DNA of 58,502 nt from Aeromicrobium camelliae (GTDB lineage: Bacteria > Actinomycetota > Actinomycetes > Propionibacteriales > Nocardioidaceae), in NCBI RefSeq assembly GCF_003850045.1, contig NZ_RQJX01000022.1:1-58502 (forward strand), in the 5' to 3' direction. A program made the translations under genes and the position numbers. This document shows, one piece after another, positions 9,479-16,293 of this stretch (the first letter of the stretch is position 1; every line of letters begins with the position of its first letter). Below the pieces are notes generated by a model. It saw only the letters and a program-made list of their open reading frames with translations, had not been told where the DNA came from and did not search any database.

Positions 9479-10155
9479 CCCGTTCGCGTCGCGTCATCGT
9501 CTGGCGGCACGGGCGCACGGCGTGGAACCTCGCGGGCCGCGTCCAGGGCCAGAGCGACGTGCCGCTCGACGAGGTCGGGGTTGCGCAGGCGCGCGATGCT
9601 GCCGGCTACCTTGCGGCGCTCGAGCCGAGTCGCATCCTGTCGTCCGATCTCAAGCGGGCGGCATCGACGGCCGCCGCGCTCAGTGCTGTCACCGGCATCC
9701 CCGTCGAGCTCGACAAGCGGTTCCGGGAGATGGACTTCGGCGCCCGTGAGGGTCTGACGTGGCCGCAGGCATGGGAGGCCTTTCCCGAGGGGATGCAGGC
9801 CTGGGTCAACGGGGACGAGACAAAGATCCCCGGCAGCGAGACGCACGAGCAGGCTGGGCGTCGCTTCGCGGCGGCGCTCGAGGATCACCTCGAAGACCTG
9901 CCACTCGGTGACACCCTGGTGGTCGTCGCCCACGGGGCCTTGCTGCGAACCGGTCTTTGCGCGTTCCTCGGCTTCGAGGTGGCGTCCTGGCGGCTCTTCG
10001 GTGGCCTGGCGAACTGCAACTGGTCGATCCTCGAGGAGAGCCGTCACGGGGACTGGGCCGAGTGGCGGCTCACCGAGTGGAACACCGGCAGCCTCCCCGA
10101 GCCGGTCCTCTCCGACGACGAGCAGACCGACCGCCCCGTCGACGAACCCGGCTGA
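9475..10155 (+). CDS. histidine phosphatase family protein (phosphoglycerate-mutase-like)
   Basis: A 226-residue protein starting [18 protein letters not shown]. The RHG motif (11-13) carries the phospho-accepting His12, and VAHGALLR (about 145) carries the second catalytic His. These features and the length fit the GpmB/CobC-like acid phosphatase branch rather than glycolytic mutase. The chosen ATG overlaps the rsfS stop (ATGA); an upstream in-frame extension exists but would lie wholly inside rsfS. The gene is the last of the nadD operon. The substrate is unknown. Confidence 0.88.
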   Translation: MTRSRRVIVWRHGRTAWNLAGRVQGQSDVPLDEVGVAQARDAAGYLAALEPSRILSSDLKRAASTAAALSAVTGIPVELDKRFREMDFGAREGLTWPQAWEAFPEGMQAWVNGDETKIPGSETHEQAGRRFAAALEDHLEDLPLGDTLVVVAHGALLRTGLCAFLGFEVASWRLFGGLANCNWSILEESRHGDWAEWRLTEWNTGSLPEPVLSDDEQTDRPVDEPG

Positions 10156-10258
10156 CCGTCGGACGCCAGGATCGATGGTCTCGATACGTCGCTTGTTCCT
10201 CGCGGCTACTCGACCACCTGTCCGGCGGGGGACCCCGGGTTGGGCGGTCTGAACTCCA

Positions 10259-11944
10259 TCAGGTAAGGTTGACGAGGTTCAACGGGGCTATGGCGCAGTT
10301 GGTAGCGCGCTTCCATGGCATGGAAGAGGTCAGGGGTTCGAATCCCCTTAGCTCCACCGTAGTTGACGTACTCGAACCCCCGACATGCGAAAGCGTGTTG
10401 GGGGTGAGTGCGTTGAAGGGCTCCGCGAGTTCGACGACGGGCTGCTCGTCTTCGCCGATGTAGATCTTGTCGAAGAAGGCTTGGTTCGCGAGCCGCTTGG
10501 CTTCGTCGTCGGACTGCCGGTACATCGTGGCGCAGTAGGTCAGCAGCTTCATGGCGCTGGCGAGGTACTTGCGCTGCCCGGTGTACTGCTCGTGGTCGTT
10601 CTCGAGCTTGCGGTCGATCTCCGCGAGGCCGGCGCGGACCCGGTCCTGATGACGCTTGAGCGTGTCGAGGTCGATGGCGTCGGCGAAGTGCGCAGCCAGG
10701 AGCTTCTCGCTCTCGGCCTGAAGACGTTTGCGGTTCGCAGTCAGCTCGGCGAGCTCCTGGGAGCGGGAGGCCATGCGCTCATCGAACGCGGTGTCGACCT
10801 GCTTGGCCAGGGCCGTGTAGGTGGCCTCGCTGATCCCGATCTGCTGGTAGCAGGTGGTGACGAGGTCCTCAGCGATCCCGACGGGCACGGCCTTGCGGGT
10901 GCAGGTGGTGCGTTTGCTGGTCCGGCCGGAGCAGACGTAGTAGGCGTAGCGGATGCCTTGCTTGTTGCGGGCGAAGTCCAGGTGGAGCCGGGACTTGCAG
11001 GTCGCGCAGTACAGGATCCCCTTCAGGGGGTGTTCGTGTTTGCGGAACCGGACGTCAGCCTGGGCGCGGGAGTCCAGGAGACGCTGCACGCGTTCCCAGA
11101 CCTCGGTGTCGACGATGGGCGGGTGGTTGCCGTCGTGAACGGCGCCGTTGTAGCGGATCCGTCCGATGTAGTAGGGGTTGCGCAGGAGTTTGAAGAAGCC
11201 GGACTTGCTGACCGGTTTCGAGGGCCGTTGCGGTGTGGCCACCGTGGTCAGGCCGCGGGCGGTGAGGTCGGTGAGGATCTTCTCGACCGAGGTGTCGCCA
11301 GCGGCGTAGGCGGCAAAGGCCCATTGGATCAGGGGTGCCCGCTCGGGGTCGACCTCGACGGTGCGGTACTCGCGTCCTTCCTCGGTGTGCTTGCGGACGT
11401 TGAGATAGCCCAGCGGCGCGCGGCCCGGCGTGCCACCGGTGGCGATCTTCTGGGTCAGGCCCTTGGTGACCTCGGCGGCGAGGTTCTTGGAGTAGAACTC
11501 CGAGATCGCGGACATGACGCCGTGCACGAGGGTCCCGGACGGGGTCTCGTCGATGCTCTCGGTCACCGAGACGAGGGTGACGCCGGCTTCGATGAGGGCG
11601 CGTTGGATCTCGAGGTCGACGAGCCGGTCGCGGGCAAGCCGGTCGAGCTTGTGCACGATGCAGTAGGTGACCTGGTGGCTCTTGATGTACTTCAGCATCC
11701 GCTGCAGGTCGGGCCGTTTGAGCGTGCGCCCGGAGTAGCCGGGGTCGACGAACTCCTCCACGATGGTGGCACCGATCTCGTCGGCCTTGCGCTGGTTGGC
11801 CTGCCGCTGGGCGGGGATCGAGAAGCCCTCGCGCTGACCGCCCTTGGCGGCCTGCTCCTCGGTCGACACCCGCTGGTACGTCACCGCGGTGAGCGCCAAG
11901 TTCTCCAGATCGAGCGTCAGCCCTGCGGTCGTTGTGGTCGTCAT
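10259..11944 (-). CDS. large serine integrase of the mobile element, overlapping tRNA-Ala
   Basis: A 561-residue large serine recombinase. The resolvase catalytic domain carries Ser27 in TYQRVSTEEQ and the motif KLDRLARDRL. A recombinase domain follows with FKLLRNPYYIGRIRYNG (about 245), then a zinc-ribbon with CATC and CSGRTSKRTTC, and a long coiled coil (about 400-480). The start chosen has GGAGG 8 nt upstream. The last 28 or so residues, from VELRGFEPL on, are the antisense translation of tRNA-Ala, and the stop lies beyond the tRNA in host DNA. The C-terminus therefore changes between integrated and excised forms. It should catalyse integration and excision of the element. Confidence 0.92.
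   Translation of the reverse strand: MTTTTTAGLTLDLENLALTAVTYQRVSTEEQAAKGGQREGFSIPAQRQANQRKADEIGATIVEEFVDPGYSGRTLKRPDLQRMLKYIKSHQVTYCIVHKLDRLARDRLVDLEIQRALIEAGVTLVSVTESIDETPSGTLVHGVMSAISEFYSKNLAAEVTKGLTQKIATGGTPGRAPLGYLNVRKHTEEGREYRTVEVDPERAPLIQWAFAAYAAGDTSVEKILTDLTARGLTTVATPQRPSKPVSKSGFFKLLRNPYYIGRIRYNGAVHDGNHPPIVDTEVWERVQRLLDSRAQADVRFRKHEHPLKGILYCATCKSRLHLDFARNKQGIRYAYYVCSGRTSKRTTCTRKAVPVGIAEDLVTTCYQQIGISEATYTALAKQVDTAFDERMASRSQELAELTANRKRLQAESEKLLAAHFADAIDLDTLKRHQDRVRAGLAEIDRKLENDHEQYTGQRKYLASAMKLLTYCATMYRQSDDEAKRLANQAFFDKIYIGEDEQPVVELAEPFNALTPNTLSHVGGSSTSTTVELRGFEPLTSSMPWKRATNCAIAPLNLVNLT
10284..10356 (+). tRNA. tRNA-Ala (anticodon GGC); attachment site of the mobile element
   Basis: The 73-nt cloverleaf has acceptor stem GGGGCTA paired with TAGCTCC, including the G3-U70 wobble pair that defines alanine tRNAs. 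The anticodon stem CTTCC/GGAAG encloses ATGGCAT, giving anticodon GGC, and the T arm is AGGGGTTCGAATCCCCT. A73 is followed by CC; the final A is not encoded. The 3' end abuts the element: the antisense integrase gene runs across the whole tRNA, so this gene doubles as one end (attL-like) of the integrated element. Confidence 0.96.
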
Positions 11945-12005
11945 GACATCCTCCATCGGCCCTCGAGAACCGTTCGCGCCGGTGCCGGGCCGGGTCGAGG
12001 GTGAT

Positions 12006-12224
12006 TCATTGTTCCTTGGGTTCGGCCTCGTTCGCGAGTGATTCTGCGATCGGCGATCCGTGCTCCTGTCTTGACCGGCTGGGACGCGCGAGCGTGGCCG
12101 CGCGGTGCTGGGAGTCGGCGAGATGAAGCACGAGGTCGACGAGTCGATCCATGTCGGGTTCGGCGCGCACGACCGGGTCGGCGTAGAGCCGGCGGCCGGT
12201 GGACTGGTCACTCTGGCGGGTCAT
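12006..12224 (-). CDS. hypothetical 72-residue protein upstream of the integrase
   Basis: A short charged frame (MDRLVDLVLHLADSQHR in the middle) read in the same direction as the integrase, 61 bp upstream of it. There is no clear ribosome site. However, the element-wide coding-strand motif GTACCTGAC ends just before the ATG (TACCTG, six bases, ATG), the same geometry as at the relaxase start, so a leaderless transcript is possible. A small regulator or directionality factor is conceivable from position only; the sequence does not show it. Confidence 0.4.
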   Translation of the reverse strand: MTRQSDQSTGRRLYADPVVRAEPDMDRLVDLVLHLADSQHRAATLARPSRSRQEHGSPIAESLANEAEPKEQ

Positions 12225-12230
12225 GCCGGT

Positions 12231-12239
12231 CAGGTACGG
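12231..12239 (-). promoter_or_regulatory. element-wide CCGTACCTG motif, copy 1
   Basis: Plus-strand CAGGTACGG. On the minus strand TACCTG ends exactly 6 nt before the ATG at 12224. See the finding on the motif family. Confidence 0.5.
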
Positions 12240-12297
12240 GCACGACCAGGCGAGGCCAGCAAGACGAGGCGGAGGGGCTGGGTCTGGACGGCAGAGA

Positions 12298-12330
12298 GGT
12301 CGGCCGGGACGGTTGTCGTCCCGGCCGACC
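12298..12330 (-). terminator. hairpin terminator after the DUF4913 gene
   Basis: A perfect 13-bp stem (GGTCGGCCGGGAC with its complement) and a 7-nt loop lie 18 bp downstream of the DUF4913 stop. There is no T-run, as is common in high-GC Actinobacteria. It probably ends the long minus-strand transfer operon before the integrase region. Confidence 0.6.
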
Positions 12331-12348
12331 CCCGCGGTGGCGTGTGCC

Positions 12349-12999
12349 CTATTCGCTCTCGATGATCTCCCGCATGGCCGCGTCCTGCTCCTCGCCGCGG
12401 GCGCGCACCGCGTCGAGGACGAAGGCGACGAAGTCGGCGCTGCGTTCGGTGACGGGCTGCTCGCTGGTGTCCGGCGGCGTCCATTCGTCGGCCTCGCCGC
12501 CAGGCCAGGCGGTGATGCGGGTGGGCCGGTCGCGGTCGAGGCGGCTGCCGGAGATCGAGACCCAGTCGCGGAGGCGTTCGCGGGCGGCGGCGAAGTCGCT
12601 GTGCCAGACGACGCCCATATTGCCCTTGGCCTGCTGGTCGTAGCAGATCAGCCAGTGCTGCCGCAGCGCGGACAGCTCCCAGAGCAACTCGGCGTGGCGG
12701 TGCCACATGGGCGGGATGATCTGCGGCGGCAGCCCATAGGTGTGCCGGAGCCAGTCGACCCACTCGTTCAGCGCGAGGAGCTCCTGCTCGAGGTCCTCCG
12801 GGGTCAGCGCGTCCCAGTTGATGGTGCGGGGCACGGTGCCGAGCTGGGTGCGCAGGTCCTTGGCGTACTCGGCCTGCACCATCCTCTTGACCTGCTGCAG
12901 CACCCCGGGCGGCAGGCTCTCCAGATCCGGCGGGGCCGACTCGCCCCCGGCTTTACTGCTGCCAGTCGGATGCTCGGGATCCCGTGGTGTCGTGCTCAT
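12349..12999 (-). CDS. DUF4913 family protein
   Basis: A 216-residue protein. The central block LNEWVDWLRHTYGL followed by MWHRHAELLWELSALRQHW (about 92-130) is the pattern of DUF4913, a family common on actinobacterial plasmids and conjugative elements; its role is not established. It is the last gene of the minus-strand transfer cluster and has an ATGA overlap with the 29-codon frame before it. GAGGAGGAACC precedes the ATG. Confidence 0.75.
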   Translation of the reverse strand: MSTTPRDPEHPTGSSKAGGESAPPDLESLPPGVLQQVKRMVQAEYAKDLRTQLGTVPRTINWDALTPEDLEQELLALNEWVDWLRHTYGLPPQIIPPMWHRHAELLWELSALRQHWLICYDQQAKGNMGVVWHSDFAAARERLRDWVSISGSRLDRDRPTRITAWPGGEADEWTPPDTSEQPVTERSADFVAFVLDAVRARGEEQDAAMREIIESE

Positions 13000-13085
13000 G
13001 ATGGTTCCTCCTCACCGAGCCGTCGCGCCGAACGGTGCAGGGCGACCAGGAACCTGGCCGCCCCGCTCGTGCCGTCGGTGGTCAT
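12996..13085 (-). CDS. 29-residue small protein, translationally coupled on both sides
   Basis: A short frame (MTTDGTSGAARFLVALHRS and ten further residues). Its ATG overlaps the stop of the SSB-like gene (ATGA), and its own stop overlaps the start of the DUF4913 gene (ATGA). Length gives little information, but the double overlap argues for real translation or at least a coupling leader. No domain was recognised. Confidence 0.45.
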   Translation of the reverse strand: MTTDGTSGAARFLVALHRSARRLGEEEPS

Positions 13086-13645
13086 CGGGCGACGGGTTCG
13101 CGTTCCTGCGCCGACGCGGCCGGGCTGGAGACGGCTTCGGGGGCGACCTGGGTCTCGCGCTCGGCGAGCACGTCGGCCACCGGGTCGGCGGGCTCCTTCT
13201 CGGCCGCTTCGCCGTCGACGGCCGGTGCCTGCTGCGAGGTGCTCTCGCGGGCGGTGGCGTCGACGGCAGGGGTCTCCCGCTCGTGCGGGGTGCGGTCGAT
13301 GCTGAAGGTGGTGATGTTGCCGTTCGGTCCGATGGTGCTGGCCCGGAACTGCTCCCGGGTCACCTGCTCGCCTTCGACGTTCTGCGTATACGTGCGCTCC
13401 TGGCCCTGGGCGATGAAGTTGTCGCCCTTCTGGTAGGTGGCGTGCGCCCGCTCGGCCGAGGGGCCGAACATGATCAGGTCGGTGAAGTACGGCTCGACCT
13501 CGTGGAAGTTGCCCTGTTCGTCGCGCTCGGCGTCCTGGTGGAGGCCGACGCGGGCGTAGAAGCGGGCGTCGCCGTACCGGGTGAAGGACAGGGTCGGGTC
13601 GGATGCGATGAACCCGGACACGCCGGGCTTGGTCGGCATAGGCAT
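13082..13645 (-). CDS. SSB-like single-stranded DNA-binding protein
   Basis: A 187-residue protein. The first 100 residues look like an SSB OB fold: GVSGFIASDPTLSFT, GDARFYARVG and YFTDLIMFGPSAERAHATYQKGDNFIAQGQ match the strand pattern and the 'kGd.v.v.G' turn of SSB. The C-terminal 85 residues are acidic and low complexity, as in many SSBs, but lack the DDDIPF tip. It would coat the transferred strand. Start: AGGAG 8 nt before the first of two close ATGs (13645 or 13639). Confidence 0.65.
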   Translation of the reverse strand: MPMPTKPGVSGFIASDPTLSFTRYGDARFYARVGLHQDAERDEQGNFHEVEPYFTDLIMFGPSAERAHATYQKGDNFIAQGQERTYTQNVEGEQVTREQFRASTIGPNGNITTFSIDRTPHERETPAVDATARESTSQQAPAVDGEAAEKEPADPVADVLAERETQVAPEAVSSPAASAQEREPVAR

Positions 13646-13694
13646 ACCGAGGTCTCCTCTCAGATCTCGCCCGGCCCTGCGCCGGGTCACACGT

Positions 13695-13703
13695 CAGGTA
13701 CGG
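13695..13703 (-). promoter_or_regulatory. element-wide motif, copy 2
   Basis: Plus-strand CAGGTACGG, 50 bp upstream of the SSB-like gene start, in the gap after the coupling-protein gene. Confidence 0.5.
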
Positions 13704-13738
13704 GCCACAACCCGCCCGCCCCCGCGGGCCGCTCGGGG

Positions 13739-15493
13739 TCAGTGCGCGTGCTGCAGGAGCTGCTCGATCTCGGCCCGGTCTGCCTTCAGCTGGGCGGCAT
13801 CCGCTCTGGCGGTCCAGGGGCGCAGGGTCGTGATGATCGGCCGGGCGGAGCGGAGCATGACGACCCCGGTGCCGAACGGCAACGTCCTGAGGACCTCGGG
13901 CGGCATGATCGGGATCCGCCGGATCGACCGCTGGTTCGAGTGCGCCCCGTAGGCGTCGGTGGTGACGGAGTCGGTCGACTCGTCGCGTTCCCCGATCAGC
14001 GCCGACAGGTCCTGCAAGTCCCGGGAGTTGCTGGCGCCGCCGAGGATGATCTTCACGATCGAGGCATCCCACAAGGCGTTCGCGTTGTTCTCGCCCCACC
14101 GCTCCCGCGCCTGCGCCAGGGACTGCAGCACTGGCAGCGTGGTGATGCCGGTGCCGCCGCCCTCGGCCATCAGCACGGGAAGCGCGGGCAGAGGTGCGAG
14201 GTTCCCGATCTCGTCCAGGGCCAGCAGCAGGGGCGGATCCATCCGTGCCCCGGCCGAACGGGCGGCGATCTTCCGGGCGGTCTCGACGATGTCCTCGATG
14301 AACGCCGACACCAGCGCGGCGGACGCGCCGGCACCGGCCCCGGTCGCCAGCAGATACATGGTCCCGTTCTCCCGCAGGAACGTCTCGGGGTCGAACCGCT
14401 CGTCCTCGCCGGGTGATACGGCGTCGAGGACCCGCGGATCGGCGAGTGACCCGAAGGACAGGCTCACGCCCTGCCAGATCGAGTCACGGGTTCTCGGATC
14501 GGATTGGATCATCGCGTCTAGTGAGTCCGCCCACCCCTCCGCGGCGTCCGAATTCGTGGAGAGGATGCGGACGGCGTCGGCGGCTGCGGCCGGGCTCAGC
14601 GACCACTGGTAGACCGTCTTGGAGTCTCGCCCGTCCAGGGCCGCAGCGTGCAGCAGCGCCTGGATCGCGGCCGTGGTCTTGCCCTCCCAGAAGCCACCGT
14701 CCGACACCCCACCGAACCCGGTCGCGGTGGCCAGGCCCTTGGCACGGATCATCGCGGTCAGCGGGTCGCCGCAGCCGCGCACGACCGACCAGCGCATTCC
14801 CGCCGGCAACCCCGGCGCGAGGTGCTGGGGGTCGAACACCGCGACCGGCCCCATGCGCTGCCTGGCCTTCAACGTGACGGTCAAGTTGTCGGGCCTTGTG
14901 CTCGTGGTCAGCACCGGCCCGGCGGCGTCGAGAATCGAATTGACGACCACATGCAGGCCCTTACCGGATCTCGGCGGGCCGACGAGGAGCATCGAGTCCT
15001 CGACAGTCGCCCACACCTGGGTGCCCTTCGCCGTCCCCAGCAGGTAGCCGACTTCAGCCGGGTCGGGCTTCTTGTCCTGGATCGAAGGTCGAAGGGTGCC
15101 GGCTCGTCGTTGCAGCGCTTTGCGGGAGGCGACCCGGGCGACCTCGTCGCTGCTCGCCGTCCCGGCGAGGCTGTGCACCCGCGAGCGTTCCCGGCTGCGC
15201 CGGACCAGCCGCCACACCGTCACGCCCAGCACGGCCAGGCCGATCAGAGTGAGAACGACGAGGAACCAGTACAGGAGCGGATTCAGCCCGGGAGCACCGA
15301 TCGCGGCCCCGGGATCCGTGGGGCTGGCGAGGACACCGAGACCGGTTGCCGGCCCGCCGGTCGGCGCCGGGCGCCCGGTGAGGAACGCGGCGACGTTGCC
15401 CAGGTAACGCAGCAGCATCGCCAGGGAGGCGGTGGCGGCGAGGCCTCCCAGTGCCAAGCTGACGGTCAGATCGTTGGGTGGACGGTTCTGCAA
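13739..15493 (-). CDS. VirD4/TraG-type coupling protein (type IV secretion ATPase)
   Basis: A 584-residue membrane-anchored ATPase that would bring the relaxase-DNA complex to the transfer channel. There are two N-terminal membrane segments (about 10-38 and 73-96). The Walker A motif is GPPRSGKG (172-179), preceded by the TraG-like strand MLLVG. A Walker B-like LLLALDEIGNLAPLP lies at about 425, followed by the arginine-rich EGGGTGITTLPVLQSLAQARERWG block typical of TraG/TraD C-terminal halves. It follows the 15541-16071 gene by 47 bp. Confidence 0.88.
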   Translation of the reverse strand: MQNRPPNDLTVSLALGGLAATASLAMLLRYLGNVAAFLTGRPAPTGGPATGLGVLASPTDPGAAIGAPGLNPLLYWFLVVLTLIGLAVLGVTVWRLVRRSRERSRVHSLAGTASSDEVARVASRKALQRRAGTLRPSIQDKKPDPAEVGYLLGTAKGTQVWATVEDSMLLVGPPRSGKGLHVVVNSILDAAGPVLTTSTRPDNLTVTLKARQRMGPVAVFDPQHLAPGLPAGMRWSVVRGCGDPLTAMIRAKGLATATGFGGVSDGGFWEGKTTAAIQALLHAAALDGRDSKTVYQWSLSPAAAADAVRILSTNSDAAEGWADSLDAMIQSDPRTRDSIWQGVSLSFGSLADPRVLDAVSPGEDERFDPETFLRENGTMYLLATGAGAGASAALVSAFIEDIVETARKIAARSAGARMDPPLLLALDEIGNLAPLPALPVLMAEGGGTGITTLPVLQSLAQARERWGENNANALWDASIVKIILGGASNSRDLQDLSALIGERDESTDSVTTDAYGAHSNQRSIRRIPIMPPEVLRTLPFGTGVVMLRSARPIITTLRPWTARADAAQLKADRAEIEQLLQHAH

Positions 15494-15540
15494 CAGGGGC
15501 CTCCCTCGACACGGAGCGAGGCCCTCTCGCCTCGCCTGTG

Positions 15541-16071
15541 TTAGGTGAGAGGCCGCACCGCCGCCGTCCCCGAGATCCGCCCGAGCAGCACCACCTCGGC
15601 GGTATCCGGGTCGGGGATCTCGGCCCGGTCGATCAGGGCGCGGGCGCGCCCGCCCGGGCCGGCCGAGCCGTGCCGCAGGATCACCGCGACCGCGACCTCC
15701 TCACCCGGAACGAATCCCGTCGCCTCTAGCTCCACCAACTCCGGGCGGCGGCGCCGCCCGCGCGCCTGTTCCGGTTGCTCCTCTTCCGGCTCGGCCGGGG
15801 GTTCGGGCTTGGGTGGGGGTTGCAGGATGTCGGCGCGCACGGTGCCGTCCTGCTCGTGCACCTCGACCCGGGCCGGCACGTCGAACTCGCCGATCAGCTC
15901 CGCCAGCCGCGCCCCTACCTCGGAGCGTGCGATGGTCTCGGCGGTGGCCTTGTCACCGTTGACCGTCATCACCAGGTGGTCGGCGTGGGCTTCGAGCACC
16001 ACAAGCGGCAGCACGGCGGGAACCGGCGGTACCTCCCGAGCGCGCTTCGGAGGGAACACTCGATGCTTCAT
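15541..16071 (-). CDS. hypothetical element protein, 176 residues
   Basis: This soluble protein starts MKHRVFPPKRAREVP and has two folded-looking parts separated by a Pro/Glu-rich linker (about residues 98-120, PKPEPPAEPEEEQPEQ). The first part includes LVMTVNGDKATAETIARSEVGARLAELIGEF. It sits immediately upstream of the coupling protein and is probably cotranscribed. I do not recognise the family. The start used here lies behind GGGAGGGACGCG; a longer frame upstream lacks a ribosome site. Confidence 0.6.
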   Translation of the reverse strand: MKHRVFPPKRAREVPPVPAVLPLVVLEAHADHLVMTVNGDKATAETIARSEVGARLAELIGEFDVPARVEVHEQDGTVRADILQPPPKPEPPAEPEEEQPEQARGRRRRPELVELEATGFVPGEEVAVAVILRHGSAGPGGRARALIDRAEIPDPDTAEVVLLGRISGTAAVRPLT

Positions 16072-16139
16072 CGCGTCCCTCCCGGAAGGAGTTCGCGCGC
16101 CGTTGCCTGCTCCTGGGTTCTGTGGATTCTCACGCCCGT

Positions 16140-16148
16140 CAGGTACGG
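16140..16148 (-). promoter_or_regulatory. element-wide motif, copy 3
   Basis: Plus-strand CCGTCAGGTACGG, which is also an inverted repeat (CCGT, five bases, ACGG). It lies 69 bp upstream of the gene starting at 16071 and inside the divergent region shared with the ATPase gene. Confidence 0.5.
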
Positions 16149-16293
16149 CGTCGATGCGCCTGGCCACCCTGGATCCGTTGCCAGCCGACGCGCGAGGGCG
16201 GCATAGTAGCGATTACGACGGAGATCGCTGACTTACACTGGATGGGGAGTAGCACGGTCGCTTCCGACCTCGCGCTCGAGTGCGAGGAGGGGC

